Assembly (NCBI GenBank): GCA_013180625.2
Contig: SNVD02002680.1
Location: 1-64,000, forward strand
Direction of reading: 5' to 3'
Source: Boswellia sacra
Lineage: Eukaryota > Streptophyta > Magnoliopsida > Sapindales > Burseraceae
DNA length: 64,000 bases
Shown here in pieces: positions 23,558 through 34,234 of the stretch. Every line of letters starts with the position of its first letter. Position 1 is the stretch's first letter. A program made the position numbers and the translations under genes. Under the pieces are notes generated by a model. The model ran no database searches. It was not told the origin of the DNA and saw nothing but the letters and a program-made list of their open reading frames with translations.

Positions 23558-24565
23558 TCAGTTGGCTGGGGCATTTTCAGTAATCATTATATGGCCAATA
23601 GCTTCATCTGAACTAGGAAAGAAATCTGAGATATTAAAATCAGTGTCACCCACTGGGTCATCTATATAATTTGTCTCAACATTCTTTCCCTTATTCTTTA
23701 TGGAAGCCTGATACAGATCCACTAAATGCTTTGGTGTACGACAAGTACGTGACCAATGGCCCTTTGCGCCACATCTATAGCAAGTACTTTCATTGCTTCT
23801 TTGTGATTTGAGTTGATGACCTTTTTCTTTGTCATATGTCGAGTCATTTCTGTTCCACTTCTGGTGGTTTGGTTTAAATTTCTTGAAATGGCTACCTCTA
23901 GGTTGGAACATTTTTCTGCCAAAACCACGACCACTCTTGCCACCACGTTTATTAAATGACATAGCATTCACTTCAGGGAATGCTGTAGATCCAGTGGGAC
24001 GTAATTGATGATTTTTCAATAGGATTTCATTGTTTTGCTCAGCAACCAAAAGACATGATATCAACTCAGTGTATTTCTTAAATTTGCGCTCTCGATATTG
24101 TTGCATCAGGATCATGTTGGAGGGATGAAATGTAGATGGCGTTTTCTCTAACATCTCCTCTTCAGTAACAGTTTGCCCACAGTACCTCAATTGAGATACA
24201 ATTCTGAACATGGCTGAGTTATATTCGCTTATTGTTTTGAAATCCTGAAGTCTCAAATTCTGCCATTGGAATCGGGCCCTTGACAATATTATTGTTCTTT
24301 GCTGATCAAATCTTTCTTTCAAATTGTTCCAAAGAGCTAATGGATCAGTTATAGTTGTATATTCGGATTTCAGGCCTTTACTTAAATGATGACGCAATAA
24401 TATCATGGCCTTAGACTGATCCTGCAGGGATGCAGTATTTTCATTTGTTATGGTGTGTCCGATGCCCATGGAATTCAAGTGAAGTACAACATCATCAGCC
24501 CAATCTGAATAATTGTCTCCATTATGCAACAATGGCTCAAACATCAATTTTTTGAAATTTACCAT
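23558..24565 (-). CDS. copia Gag nucleocapsid protein, intact
   Basis: An open frame of 335 residues begins MVNFKKLMF. Residues about 20-175 fit the copia-type gag (UBN2) region, with DWADDVVLHLNSM and LKERFDQQRT. A basic GRGFGR segment leads to a CCHC zinc knuckle, CYRCGAKGHWSRTC, at about residues 260-273, which would package the element RNA. An acidic tail (FFPSSDE) ends at a normal stop, and pol restarts 151 bp on in another frame. This is the only uninterrupted transposon gene in the window. The ATG lies about 450 bp inside the 5' LTR boundary, leaving a normal leader. Confidence 0.9.
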   Translation of the reverse strand: MVNFKKLMFEPLLHNGDNYSDWADDVVLHLNSMGIGHTITNENTASLQDQSKAMILLRHHLSKGLKSEYTTITDPLALWNNLKERFDQQRTIILSRARFQWQNLRLQDFKTISEYNSAMFRIVSQLRYCGQTVTEEEMLEKTPSTFHPSNMILMQQYRERKFKKYTELISCLLVAEQNNEILLKNHQLRPTGSTAFPEVNAMSFNKRGGKSGRGFGRKMFQPRGSHFKKFKPNHQKWNRNDSTYDKEKGHQLKSQRSNESTCYRCGAKGHWSRTCRTPKHLVDLYQASIKNKGKNVETNYIDDPVGDTDFNISDFFPSSDEAIGHIMITENAPAN

Positions 24566-25000
24566 TATCTAATCAAAATGAACAAATTTAATCATTAGGA
24601 ATTAGAACTTCAGGTTCTGAGTTAAATTAATATTGACAGTTTAAATAATAACGCAAGTAATATAAATTAATTACCAAAAGACTTAACGTCACAGCCAAAT
24701 GAATTTAGGCTAGAAAACTTTAAGTCGCGGCTGTAAACAAATAAATTTGAAACGTAAATGATAACACGAGCAATACAACAAGAATATGAACATAATAAAG
24801 TAAGATAAAATGATTTTTAATATTATAAAACTAGCCTTATTTTCTGATGTGGAAGATCCAATATAATGGCAACCACAGAGCATACTCATAAGGTAGTTAA
24901 CATATATTTAATATTAACAGGAGCAAATTAAGAATAAAAATTGATCGAATAATAATTGAAAGAAAATGGTAAGATAAACAACATACCTCTGAAAAAATAA

Positions 25001-25015
25001 TTCGTGCTGATAACG
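25001..25015 (-). promoter_or_regulatory. putative non-standard primer binding site
   Basis: Directly inside the 5' LTR the minus strand reads CGTTATCAGCACGAA, not the usual TGGTATCAGAGC. Without a TGG it cannot pair with a tRNA 3' CCA end. Some copia elements use an internal tRNA cleavage fragment as primer; whether that is so here is inference. Confidence 0.5.
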
Positions 25016-25398
25016 TATTATAAGTTAAGTGAATAAAAGTATGGATTGGTATAAGTGGTGTAATGAAGTTTACTTATATGTAATATAAGTAACAAAAGGA
25101 GGTGAAGGAAATGTGAATCATTCCTAGAATACAAAGCAAATTAATGGTAGAAATAAAGAAACAAGTGAAAGAATGAGAAAATGAGAGAATTTTTCCTTGT
25201 CCAATTCATTCATTTTCATATCTCCATTACAAGTGTTGTATGCCTATTTATATAGAAGTATGAATAGTAATTAATGTAATTGTACCTAATAATAAATCAA
25301 TTAAAAATGAAAACATATTTCTCACATGGGCACACTAAAAGTAGTGGTAACTCCACTAATCATGTAAGTGGTAGTAATTCAATTATATTTTTATAACA
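25016..25398 (-). repeat. 5' LTR of the younger copia element
   Basis: 383 bp, TGTTATAA...TTATAATA on the minus strand. A TATA box (tctatataaatagg on the minus strand, about 25244-25257) marks the likely promoter, placing transcription start within the LTR. Confidence 0.95.
25244..25257 (-). promoter_or_regulatory. LTR promoter TATA box
   Basis: The minus strand reads ctatataaatagg in the middle of the 5' LTR; the same motif is preserved in the 3' LTR. It is the expected U3 promoter position. Confidence 0.65.
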
Positions 25399-25449
25399 AT
25401 TACATTAAAGAAGAGAACATGTCATTCTGTTGAGCATAAAGCATTGTGA

Positions 25450-26497
25450 AGCTGGCAAAAAAAATTCATTGAATATTTGATGTCATCATTGTCTTCCCAC
25501 AACACAAGTTCTTTCTCCAAGCTTATAAATAATATGTTTTTTTATCGAGTCAATTTTAGAATTAAAATTTTAGAATATTACCTATACAAATTATAATTTA
25601 AGTGTTAACAGTTTTTACAAGATTTTCAGCGTGTAAGAGAGGTAGGATTTTATAACATAGTAAATACTATGAATGAATTTTTTAAATTTTTTTATCCTCT
25701 TTGGTAATTTAATTCAAGATAGAACTGTTAATATTTATAAAGATAAAAGTAAGGGTTGATGAATTAGAAAGTAGGGGCTAAATAGAGCGAATTACAACCA
25801 GAATACATGGTTATAAATAGGCGTATAATTCACTTCCCAATCCTCCCACACTAACTAATCATAGTTTGCCAAAATTTTAACCAATGAAATTGCGCCTATA
25901 AGTGCCTTGAGTAAATTGACTCCTCACTGGCTTCATGAGGTGGGCATCCACCCCGTTGCAACATCAATCATATTTAACTCGTTTTGGTTTTTAAACATTT
26001 GACAAGATTACAAATCATGCTTCATTATTCGAACAAGCAGAAAAAATAACCCTATCATATATTATATTAATGCTTATGGTTACTGTAAAAAAAAAGGTTT
26101 GAAATTCTTTTTTATTTTTTCTCTCTCTATTGGAGTTAGACCCGATTAAAACCCAAAAAGCAGCCAAACTTTCAATTTTATTTTAATCTAACTTTACAAA
26201 ATTGGTTTATCTCAGCCGTTGGAGACAGTTGAACGGCTGAGATTCAATTGGAAGAAAACCAACCGGTAGAATGGATTAGTAGATTGTATAATCTACAAGT
26301 GACGTGGCAAGAAATTAAAAAGTTCGTCCTAAAATGGTAAAATATTTGAATACTATTTTCTTCTGTGCATGCACCAAGTGCGCTATATGTGTCATGCAAA
26401 CCCACCATTCATCTCCCTTCATTCTTCAAACCTGGACTCACAGTTTCCATCTTGTGCAAACTCTTCTCCACGGTCATTGCTCCATCAATATTCAACC
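25450..26497. other. intergenic, upstream region of the RING-H2 gene
   Basis: AT-rich with no coding region. A TC-rich tract (ctctctctattgg) lies near 26119 and the phrase 'tctcagccgttggagac' near 26210. Just before the gene an RY-type motif CATGCA occurs in gtgcatgcacc at about 26365-26375. A clear TATA box could not be fixed. Confidence 0.45.
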
Positions 26498-26884
26498 ATG
26501 TTTCGTCACTTAATTTGGGCCGCCACACATCTGAAACGGGCATGGAACGTCTTGATTCATCGTTCCCTCTTTTCCCATCGCTTGCACGGCGGTGAAGAGA
26601 AGTTAATGAAGCCAGCAGCTGATGAAGTTGTAGAATGTGCTGCGTGCTTTTGCAAATTTGAAGAAGACGAAGAGATCAAAGAATTGAGGTGCGGTCATCT
26701 CTTTCACGGAGATTGTCTACATAGTTGGATTAACGTAAACTACAACTATGCTACATGTCCTCTGTGCCGGGATTCAATAGCTGCTCCACCTAGATTCATC
26801 ACAGAGCTTGAAGAAGAAGTGATCTTGCTTAAATTTTCTCATTTTATCGCTTCCATGGAGCGTGATACATGGTGGATGCGGTAA
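26498..26884 (+). CDS. small RING-H2 zinc-finger protein, probable E3 ubiquitin ligase
   Basis: The frame gives 128 residues without intron, typical for small plant RING-H2 proteins. The RING ligands are C47, C50, C65, H67, H70, C73, C87 and C90, spaced C-x2-C-x14-C-x1-H-x2-H-x2-C-x13-C-x2-C, with W77 and P88 at the usual E2-contact places. The first 28 residues (FRHLIWAATHLK..) are hydrophobic to basic and may contact membrane. RING-H2 proteins of this size pass ubiquitin from an E2 to a substrate; the substrate here is unknown. An in-frame upstream ATG at 26369 would add 43 residues of low complexity; I chose 26498 because the fold-like part starts there and the context aaccATGt is reasonable. 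It is the only intact host-type gene found. Confidence 0.85.
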   Translation: MFRHLIWAATHLKRAWNVLIHRSLFSHRLHGGEEKLMKPAADEVVECAACFCKFEEDEEIKELRCGHLFHGDCLHSWINVNYNYATCPLCRDSIAAPPRFITELEEEVILLKFSHFIASMERDTWWMR

Positions 26885-28553
26885 ATGATCAATACATTTA
26901 TGAATGCAATAATAAATAATACCAATAAAAGTTGCATATATAGTGAAAATAATTGTATTATTGCAACGATAATAAAACTAATTAATAAATTAATACTAGC
27001 TAGCTCCTGATTTAATTTAAACCATTATTTTGAATCACTGAGTTCGTTCTTTTGAGGTCGATTTCTTTAATATTTGTTGAAATATAAAAATTAATATTAA
27101 ACATACACCTACTCACTTAAACTTTTAGGTAAAGTGATAAATTTAACATAATATTAGAGCCCAAAAACCTAACGGTTAAAGCTCAAGTCCCCCACTACAA
27201 AATTTAAAAATAAAAATAAAAAAATTATATTGGTCCGCTTAAAAAACAAAAATCTAAAAGAGGTTGTAAAGCCCGGTCGACATGTAAGAAAACGTGAGGC
27301 GTTGCAGGTAAGGGGCATATTGAAATATAAAAACTAATATTAAGCCCACACATACTAACTTAACTTTTTAGGTAAAGTGGTAAGCTTAACAGTTCTGTAC
27401 TGTGTACATAGGTGTATGTCGATCACAAAATTAAGTTGATTAATTAACAGAAGATACAAAGTGGCTATATATTTAGTTTTAGTTTTTTTATTTATTTATT
27501 TTTTGTCGAGAAACTTATAATAAATATACATGTGTATGAATCATGATATGATTGCACCTGCCCTGCTCGACAAATAATATGCAGCACTAAAAACATTGGA
27601 TAATGATCGATCTTTATATTTTTATATCAAATCCACCCACCGTATGCATAATACATGCATGTCAACTAATTAGACATATATATGTAAGATGTACTCTAAC
27701 CTTGCCATTTTAACAGCGATCCATATATGGCCTTTATTTGTGTTTATAGTATATATATTAGGCCATAATTAATTAACTTGCCCAATAAATTTTTGTATGT
27801 TATGGTTATATTATAAGTGTCGTGATGTGAATAGTGTAGAGAATAATCCCCATGAGATAGGCCCCGTTTATCCCAAGCTCATTCGAGTTAAGGTTGAGGA
27901 ATAACAAATGAGAATGGAGCGGGGATGAGGATAAAAATTTTTTTTCGAAGTTAAATAGGTAGGAGGATTGTGTTCCCCGACCTGACCCAACCCATTCCCC
28001 GAAACTAATAAATAAAAATTTTATATATATAACCTAGCAACCCAAAGTCCACATAATCGCATTAAACCCAAGCCCCAAGCCCAGCCTAGACCACCTCTCT
28101 TTGCCAAAAATTAGTGATTGCATAATATAATATAAATAAAGGAAACATAAGTTGTTTATAATATACAAGTAAATGCAGTTCGCGAAGTACCTATTAATAT
28201 AAAAATATAAAATTTGAATGATGAATATAATATAAAATGTAATATTGACAAAACTTTTCATCATTTGTTTCATTTTATATACAAGTGACAATTAATATTG
28301 ATAATTGTTATATAATTATGATTTATTTTGGAAGTTATAAAGTTCGGAAGTTAAATTTTTAAGTTGTTAATAGGTAAATGGGGTGGGGGCTTGGAGATAG
28401 GGAAGCATTTTGGTTTTTGGGATTCCTCATCCCTATTCCCGATTAGGGATTAATAGGGGATATGGATTGATTTTGAAATTGGGGATGGAGGTGGGGATGC
28501 CCTGCCTCGATCCAGTTTCACCTCTAGATGTGAATCATTGACAAACCCAAGTC
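26885..28553. other. intergenic with diverged repeats
   Basis: No gene is supported. A phrase of about 65 bp containing 'aggtaaagtg.taa..ttaaca' occurs near 27075-27150 and again near 27320-27392. From about 27860 to 28530 G-rich words (cggggatgagga, ggggatggaggtgggg) lie opposite inverted relatives (cctcatccctattccc), suggesting an old foldback or hAT-like MITE whose ends I could not fix. Confidence 0.45.
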
Positions 28554-29066
28554 TAGGAGTGGCAATTTGGGTCACGACACGCGAATACGATATGAATACG
28601 AAACGAATACGGTATACGATTGATAAATAGATCGGATTCCTATTGAGAGTGTACAACACATTAACCCGTTTAATGACATGAATAGTTAAACATATTTTAG
28701 CTATCCTTAATATGTAAACTCATTTAATGATATAAATTGTTACCTACTTATAACATATATATTATAAAACTGAAAATTTTATATTATAAAATGAATTAAT
28801 TTACAAATAATAGATTACGATGATTTTAATAATATTTTATACTAACAATGGTATATATTCTAAAAATATTTTTAATTGATATAAATATATAGAATATAAT
28901 ATATTATGCATAACTAGGTTAAACAATTAGGTAAATTATATGAATTAAATATGATACGATTACAACACGTAGGTAACATATTTAATAACCGAGTTGGATC
29001 AGTGTTTCATGTCTTGAAACGAATAATTAAATGGATTGATACGTATGACACGAATTGCCACCCTTA
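28554..29066. mobile_element. hAT-type MITE
   Basis: The 513 bp segment starts TAGGAGTGGCAATTTG and ends CGAATTGCCACCCTTA, imperfect terminal inverted repeats of the form TARGRGTGGCAATTYG. The flanks CCCAAGTC (28546-28553) and CCCAAGCC (29067-29074) match at 7 of 8 positions, the duplication length of hAT elements. The interior is AT-rich, has repeated cgaatacg/gatacg words near both ends, and codes for nothing. Confidence 0.75.
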
Positions 29067-29074
29067 CCCAAGCC

Positions 29075-29810
29075 CCAAGGGATCAACCATATCATTAAGG
29101 TATATAAAAGGTGGTGTGCCTGCCAAGTATTTTTACTTTTATAAAATGTATAAATAACAAATATAAAAATATATGTTTTATCATTTATAATACAACTCAT
29201 TTTCAATTTACATCTCAAATTTATATACCAAATTTGTATCCCAATCCAATAATGTAAAATAATTAATGATTACCAAGTTCTATGATATTTGATAATATAG
29301 CCAATCAAATAGTTGAAATAAATTAATCACACATCACTTTAGATACATAATTTGAAATAAAATTTTGGAATTTATAGCGTTATGCATTTTATCACTATAT
29401 AAAATATTAATATTATTTCAAAAAGGAAAATCTAAAAAGTAACCAAGTCGCATGAATTATTTTGAGAGATAACCATATCTTTTCTTTTCTTATAAAAAAA
29501 ATTCCTAATATATTATCAATTGAGTTGTGAAATTGGTTTGCTTCACAACTGGTGCTAGATAATCAGTGGACAATACTAGACAAATGTTAACAATATTAAC
29601 ACTATAATCAAATATTGTACTTTGTACACTATTTCATTTACTAATTAATTACTATGTTTAATCAAGAACGAATTAGTTAATTAATTATCGAAGCTCATTC
29701 CCTATATAGTAAGCATGTCGTGAGGGTTATTTGGTACAAAACTTCACTTTCAGATAGAGTTTCTTGATAATTATTTCACTATCCCATGCCTCTTAAATCT
29801 AATTATAATT
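29075..29810. other. AT-rich intergenic DNA, nothing recognised
   Basis: No open frame, repeat structure or transposon end was recognised in this stretch. Confidence 0.5.
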
Positions 29811-29814
29811 TTCT

Positions 29815-29985
29815 CATCGCTTTCATGAAGCTGAAATTATAGAATGTGTATTTGCAATCTGCCCGTACAAAGTTGAGAAGTGCGATCACCTCTATCGCAG
29901 TTTGATGGACAAATGCATCCAATCCAATTATGCTTCATGGTGTAACTCAATTGTTGCATGCTCTACCCAGCTCAATCGCTAAGCT
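29815..29985 (+). pseudogene. decayed RING-H2-like fragment
   Basis: The stretch follows the RING gene at 26498-26884 in order with deletions: gaaattatagaatgtg versus gaagttgtagaatgtg, gcgatcacctctatcgc versus gcggtcatctctttcac, and aattatgcttcatg versus aactatgctacatg, then a shared caattgttgc/caatagctgc part. Its best frame reads IIECVFAICPYKVEKCDHLY, keeping some Cys/His but losing the RING spacing. It looks like a partial duplicate of the neighbour 3.3 kb upstream. The match is by eye and could be overstated. Confidence 0.5.
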
Positions 29986-30459
29986 TTGATAAAACGATTA
30001 ATTGTTCAAGTTTCCTTCTACCTAACTTAATTTTAATACTACAAGTATCATGAATATTAATGGAAAAACAACCTAACCACTGCATGGATTCGGTTGATCC
30101 AAATTGTGGACATATATAACATAATTATCTTTTAGACTTTAAAGATTTTGGAAATGCCTTTTTGTTATCCAGTTATACCGAAATCAAATGAGTCCCACTA
30201 TAGTCCAATTGCTGCATTCATACAGTAGCTCCGTGGGCCGTTAGATTATAGGGTTATTTGAATTGTGGAATCTAACGGTTGTCCTTAACTTGACAAATAT
30301 GTAAAAGTTTTACCTACAACCTGATGTCCCGGCAGCTTGCATCCTTTATATGAGATTTCCAACCTTACCCTTTACCATTCACGGTTTCTATTTTCGTTGA
30401 TATGGTGTAAACGTTTTTTAAGACAGAGCTTATGGGTTACAAAGGTCATGTCGACTCCT

Positions 30460-30555
30460 GGAATTAGGGCAATGATGCAGTAGCGTATTACAATCGATCT
30501 CTATGATGGAATTAGGGCAATGATGCAGTAGCGTACCACAATCGATCTCTATGGT
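30460..30555. repeat. 48 bp tandem duplication
   Basis: The unit beginning ggaattagggcaatgatgca occurs at 30460-30507 and 30508-30555 with only a few differences. Confidence 0.9.
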
Positions 30556-32340
30556 TGTGCTTGAAAATCCCCTATCTTTGTGTACAGACTCTTGATTTAT
30601 CCGATTTGATTGTTTACAATAGCTGCTTGATATCGTAAGGTTGGTTTTGACACAGCAGTGTCTAGTATTTGTACCTAAGTGAGTGGGTTTGTATAGAGCA
30701 ATCTCTATTTTGCAGTAGGTTGGGGCACTCAAGAGGCAGTCATGGGTATCAGCCAGTTGCATCGCCTATGTTCTAAATCACTATTTGTCAACGACAGAAG
30801 GTTATCAAAACGTGTGGAACATTGTGGTAAGAAAATGTTACTCTGTTGGTTAGGTGATTATTTTAACAAGTTTTGTATGCAATTAAATATAAAACATAGC
30901 ATGATGACAGAATCGTTGATTCATATTAAGAAGGCATGCATGCGAAATCTTGGTCTTCAAAACTTTTACATGTTAATGGTGGTTTTTATTGTTGGTAGTT
31001 TCCTTGCAGCTTAGTCAATGTATATGAATGTTTGGTGATTCATGGCGTATTTTATCGATAATGTTCTGTCAGTTGTCTGTTAGGGGCGAAAAGTTGTTAA
31101 TTTTTTTTTTTAATGGGGAAGGATACAACATCTAATTGCATTTGTATAAACCTCAAATATGGTTTTTATTGTTGGTAGTTTCCTTGTAGCTTAATCAATG
31201 TATATGAATGTTTGGTGATTCATGGTGTATTTTATCGATAATGTTCTGTTAGTTACTGTTAGGGGCAAAAAGTCGTTAATTTTTTTTTTTTTAATGGGGA
31301 AGGATACAACATCTAATTGCATTTGTATAAACCTCAAATAAGACCGCGGGGATGGATGAAAATGCTTAATAATATGCACCAATTGTGGTTATAGTTATTG
31401 AGACACACACATACACACTTGCACACAAACACAGACATTATTGTTTATGTTTGTAAACAAGCTAACAGCGATATCCATTTGAATGTATGCTTCTAAATGT
31501 TTTAAAAGTTGAAGCTTTGATTGTGATTTTCAGCAGTCTTCACTTATTATGGCAATTTTTATTATGGTTTTATTTGTTTATAGAGTACCTTAGTTAACTA
31601 TGAATAATGTATTTGTTACAATTTTGATAAAGATGTTTTACCATTACACGGCTATGGTGGATATGAAATTGCAGCACTATGTCTTCGACAATGGCAATTC
31701 CTTTGTATGGCTTCTAGGTTGCTTATCTCTCTTTGAAACATTTGTTTGTGCTCGTGTACTTATACAGAAACGGTGTTAGCATGTTTTGCATTATCTGTAA
31801 TCTTGTAAGCAATGTAAATGTAATACTTCGTCATAACTTGGTTAACAGAGTACAATGGCAAGTTGATATGAATGTTGTATACAAAGATATAAGATCTCGT
31901 GCATACTTATAGATCTGAATAGCGGATTTATAAGTTGCTATTTTTGACGCAGTTTGTACGCTTATGCTTGCACATTTGCTTGTATTATTGCAAGTAATTC
32001 AAAGATGTACAAGACTTTGGTAGGGTTATGGTAACAGTTGAGCAATGGTTGATGTACATCATTAATATATTGTTTAAGAATTGAAAAGGTAATAAGTTAT
32101 TTTCATGTAAATGCAGATGGGGAGATGTCGTCTTGCTTAGTCAAAACTTGTAATAGATAACAGTAGGCTGACAGCACGGAGGTCAACTAGGATTTCAATA
32201 GCTACTCCTCATACACAATGTTGTGCAGTTAGGGTATTTACATTTTAGATCCTCCTTCTTAATTCATTGTGTTATAACGTAGCCTTACTGCAATCCAATG
32301 GTAATGTAAAATTAAATGATTGTGATTTAATGGCTTTTGG
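30556..32340. other. left part of the Mutator-like region, no gene supported
   Basis: Apart from the 180 bp duplication there is no recognisable coding sequence. A frame at 30742-31014 has no domain. The stretch may be the 5' region of the Ulp1-type transposon gene that follows; no terminal inverted repeat was identified. Confidence 0.4.
30981..31340. repeat. 180 bp tandem duplication
   Basis: The unit starting ggtttttattgttggtagtt at 30981 repeats from 31161 with over 95% identity, differing mainly in a poly-T run and a few substitutions. The near identity implies a recent duplication in otherwise decayed DNA. Confidence 0.92.
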
Positions 32341-32354
32341 TTACTCGTTAGCAA

Positions 32355-34234
32355 ATGTCGTGTAGTCCAGAATATGATAAGAGCAGGTTCTACCCTAAAG
32401 CGAGCATGGATGATGCGGTAGCCCTTGATATGCGGAACAATAACTGCAATGAAATCAAAGAAAGCGTTGCTGAAGAGGAATTGAGCAATATAAGAAATAT
32501 TAATACAATTTGTAGTCTGCAGCGTTTTGTACGATGTGTTTCCACTCTCACCACTAATCAGAGGAGGCTGTTACTCGCATTGGTTTAGGCACCATTGTTC
32601 ATTTAAACTGGGGAAGATTGAGACGGTCGCTATGTCGAAAGCTTGTTGCATGATTGGAATATTGTCACATGTATGTTGGCAGTCAATGGTGTTAACTTGC
32701 ATATCACAGAAGAGAGCTTCACAGAAACGATGGGCATACCCCATGGAGGCTCTGCTATTTGCTTGAGAGGTCCTGAATCAGACATAGCAGACTTAAGGCG
32801 TAGGTTCCGGTGTACGTCAAGTGGCATACAACTTGCTTCTCTCGTAGGGATAGTGGAAACGTTAACCACTGCTGACGATGACTTCCTGAGATCTTTTTTT
32901 CTTTTTGCTATGGGCATGCTACTATGTTCGATGTCAACAACGCACGTAAAGGCTTCTTATTTGCATGTTGTTAAAGAGGTCAAAACCATTGGTTCACTGA
33001 ATTTGTCTCATTTCTATTTTATTACCCTACGTGATAGCATATGGAAGTACAAAAGATTCACAACCTCAAACATATATGGGTGTTTGCTATTTCTCCAAGT
33101 AAATGTGGATGGCTTTTCTATTTCATTGTACAATTTGGATTTGTAAGCTTCATAATGTAATGTTGATAGTAAATTGTATTCTTTTTCTATTTTGGGTGAA
33201 GTTGTTCTATTTGCATCATGTATCAATGCATCTCACTCTCGTGGACAGATCAATTCCACCGATCATGGCATGGGATGATCACATGATTCGAAGATGTCTA
33301 CGCTAGTTGCGTCAAGAATATCGTCGACAGACGATTATGGTATGACATTTACTTCCTATCTTTTGCTTAAGCAATCAATTTAGTTATCGTAAACTAATGG
33401 GTGACATTATGCTTTCGTCGATAGATTTATCGTGTATACTTTGTATATGTACATCGTTTCCCCACATTGCATTCCTTCACTGTGACTTTAAATCAGTTAA
33501 TGTAACGGTTGCATTTGTATTATACGTCTGAATATGTATGATGATAATTTTGGACTTGTAGTCTACATGATTGGTGTCTTGAAAAGACATATCAACAATC
33601 TGCCTCATGTTTGAATGTAATGATCGAACTCGACATACAACTTCTTTTAGAGTTGGAAGATTGCAATTCATATATAGTTCGTTATAACTTGGTGTTATGT
33701 TTGCTGTAGTAAGATAGAAATTTATGCAATTTGTGGTTTGCTTCAACTTTGGAACTCATACCCCTATTGTGCATTGAGATCAGCATTGAGTTATTGGCTT
33801 GATCTGTTTTCTTGAATTTTTTTTTTTGTCTTCTATATGAATCCAATTTGGCTGGTGGTCACGACAAACTTATTGGATTCATTTTGATAGATTTTTTTCA
33901 CATACTTTAATGATATTGGTAGAGAAAGTCAGGGTTCTCGCCTCATTTCTTCTTCAATCCTACTGCATATGATTACATGGTGTGTATGCTATGACATGTT
34001 CTGTGGCATAGGCATAGCCATCACTAATCTTTCTGTTTCAATGTCATTTTGCAGGATGAGATGCGTTATGCTGTTAAAGGTCATTCCCATGCAAACACTA
34101 AACATATGCTGTGTGACCTAGAGGAGACAATCAAATCCACATATTCCACGGTCACAACAACACTTGAGACTTCAAATGAGGCCTTGCTTAAAATGCAGAA
34201 TGCTGTTACTGTTATAATTAGTGAGATGCAGTAG
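32355..34234 (+). pseudogene. Ulp1-type MULE gene, N-terminal module only (copy A)
   Basis: Exon 1 (about 32355-33098) carries CSLQRFVRCVSTLT, then in another frame IGLGTIVHLNWGRLRRSL, then MGIPHGGSAICLRGP. This order and spacing matches copy B at 50650 (IGFGHLLHM..., MGIGDGGVQVSLGG). A donor at 33099 (caa|gtaaat) is at the same place as in copy B. Exon 2 (about 33200-33345) has PPIMAWDDHMIRRCLR and a TAG. Exon 3 (34055-34234, after ttttgcag) gives a short helical, coiled-coil-like peptide ending EMQ. At least two frame breaks near 32570-32640 disable it. No Ulp1 catalytic exon follows downstream, so the protease half is lost or was never in this copy. Confidence 0.6.

Larger units (their letters stand above)
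19180..25398 (-). mobile_element. young Ty1-copia retrotransposon, nearly intact
   Basis: Two 383 bp LTRs (25016-25398 is the 5' LTR, 19180-19562 the 3' LTR) enclose gag and pol on the minus strand. The flanks ATTAC (19175-19179 and 25399-25403) are a perfect 5 bp duplication. The LTRs differ at 10 positions by my count, about 97.4% identity, mostly C/T or G/A transitions, giving roughly one million years at a rate of 1.3e-8 per site per year. On the minus strand the LTR reads TGTTATAA...TTATAATA, so it ends TG...TA instead of TG...CA. Gag is open; pol has four in-frame stops and no frameshift. The PBS is not the common TGG type. Confidence 0.95.
19118..25449 (+). pseudogene. short host ORF split by the younger copia insertion
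   Basis: After an acceptor-like tract (tttttttatcttcttttatag, AG at 19116-19117) an ATG at 19118 opens a frame that runs to the target site ATTAC at 19175-19179. If the copia element and one ATTAC are skipped it continues in frame from 25404 to a TGA at 25447-25449, 35 codons in all, beginning MSCKKSF. It could be a terminal exon of a host gene cut by the insertion. I do not recognise the peptide and such a short frame can occur by chance. Confidence 0.25.
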
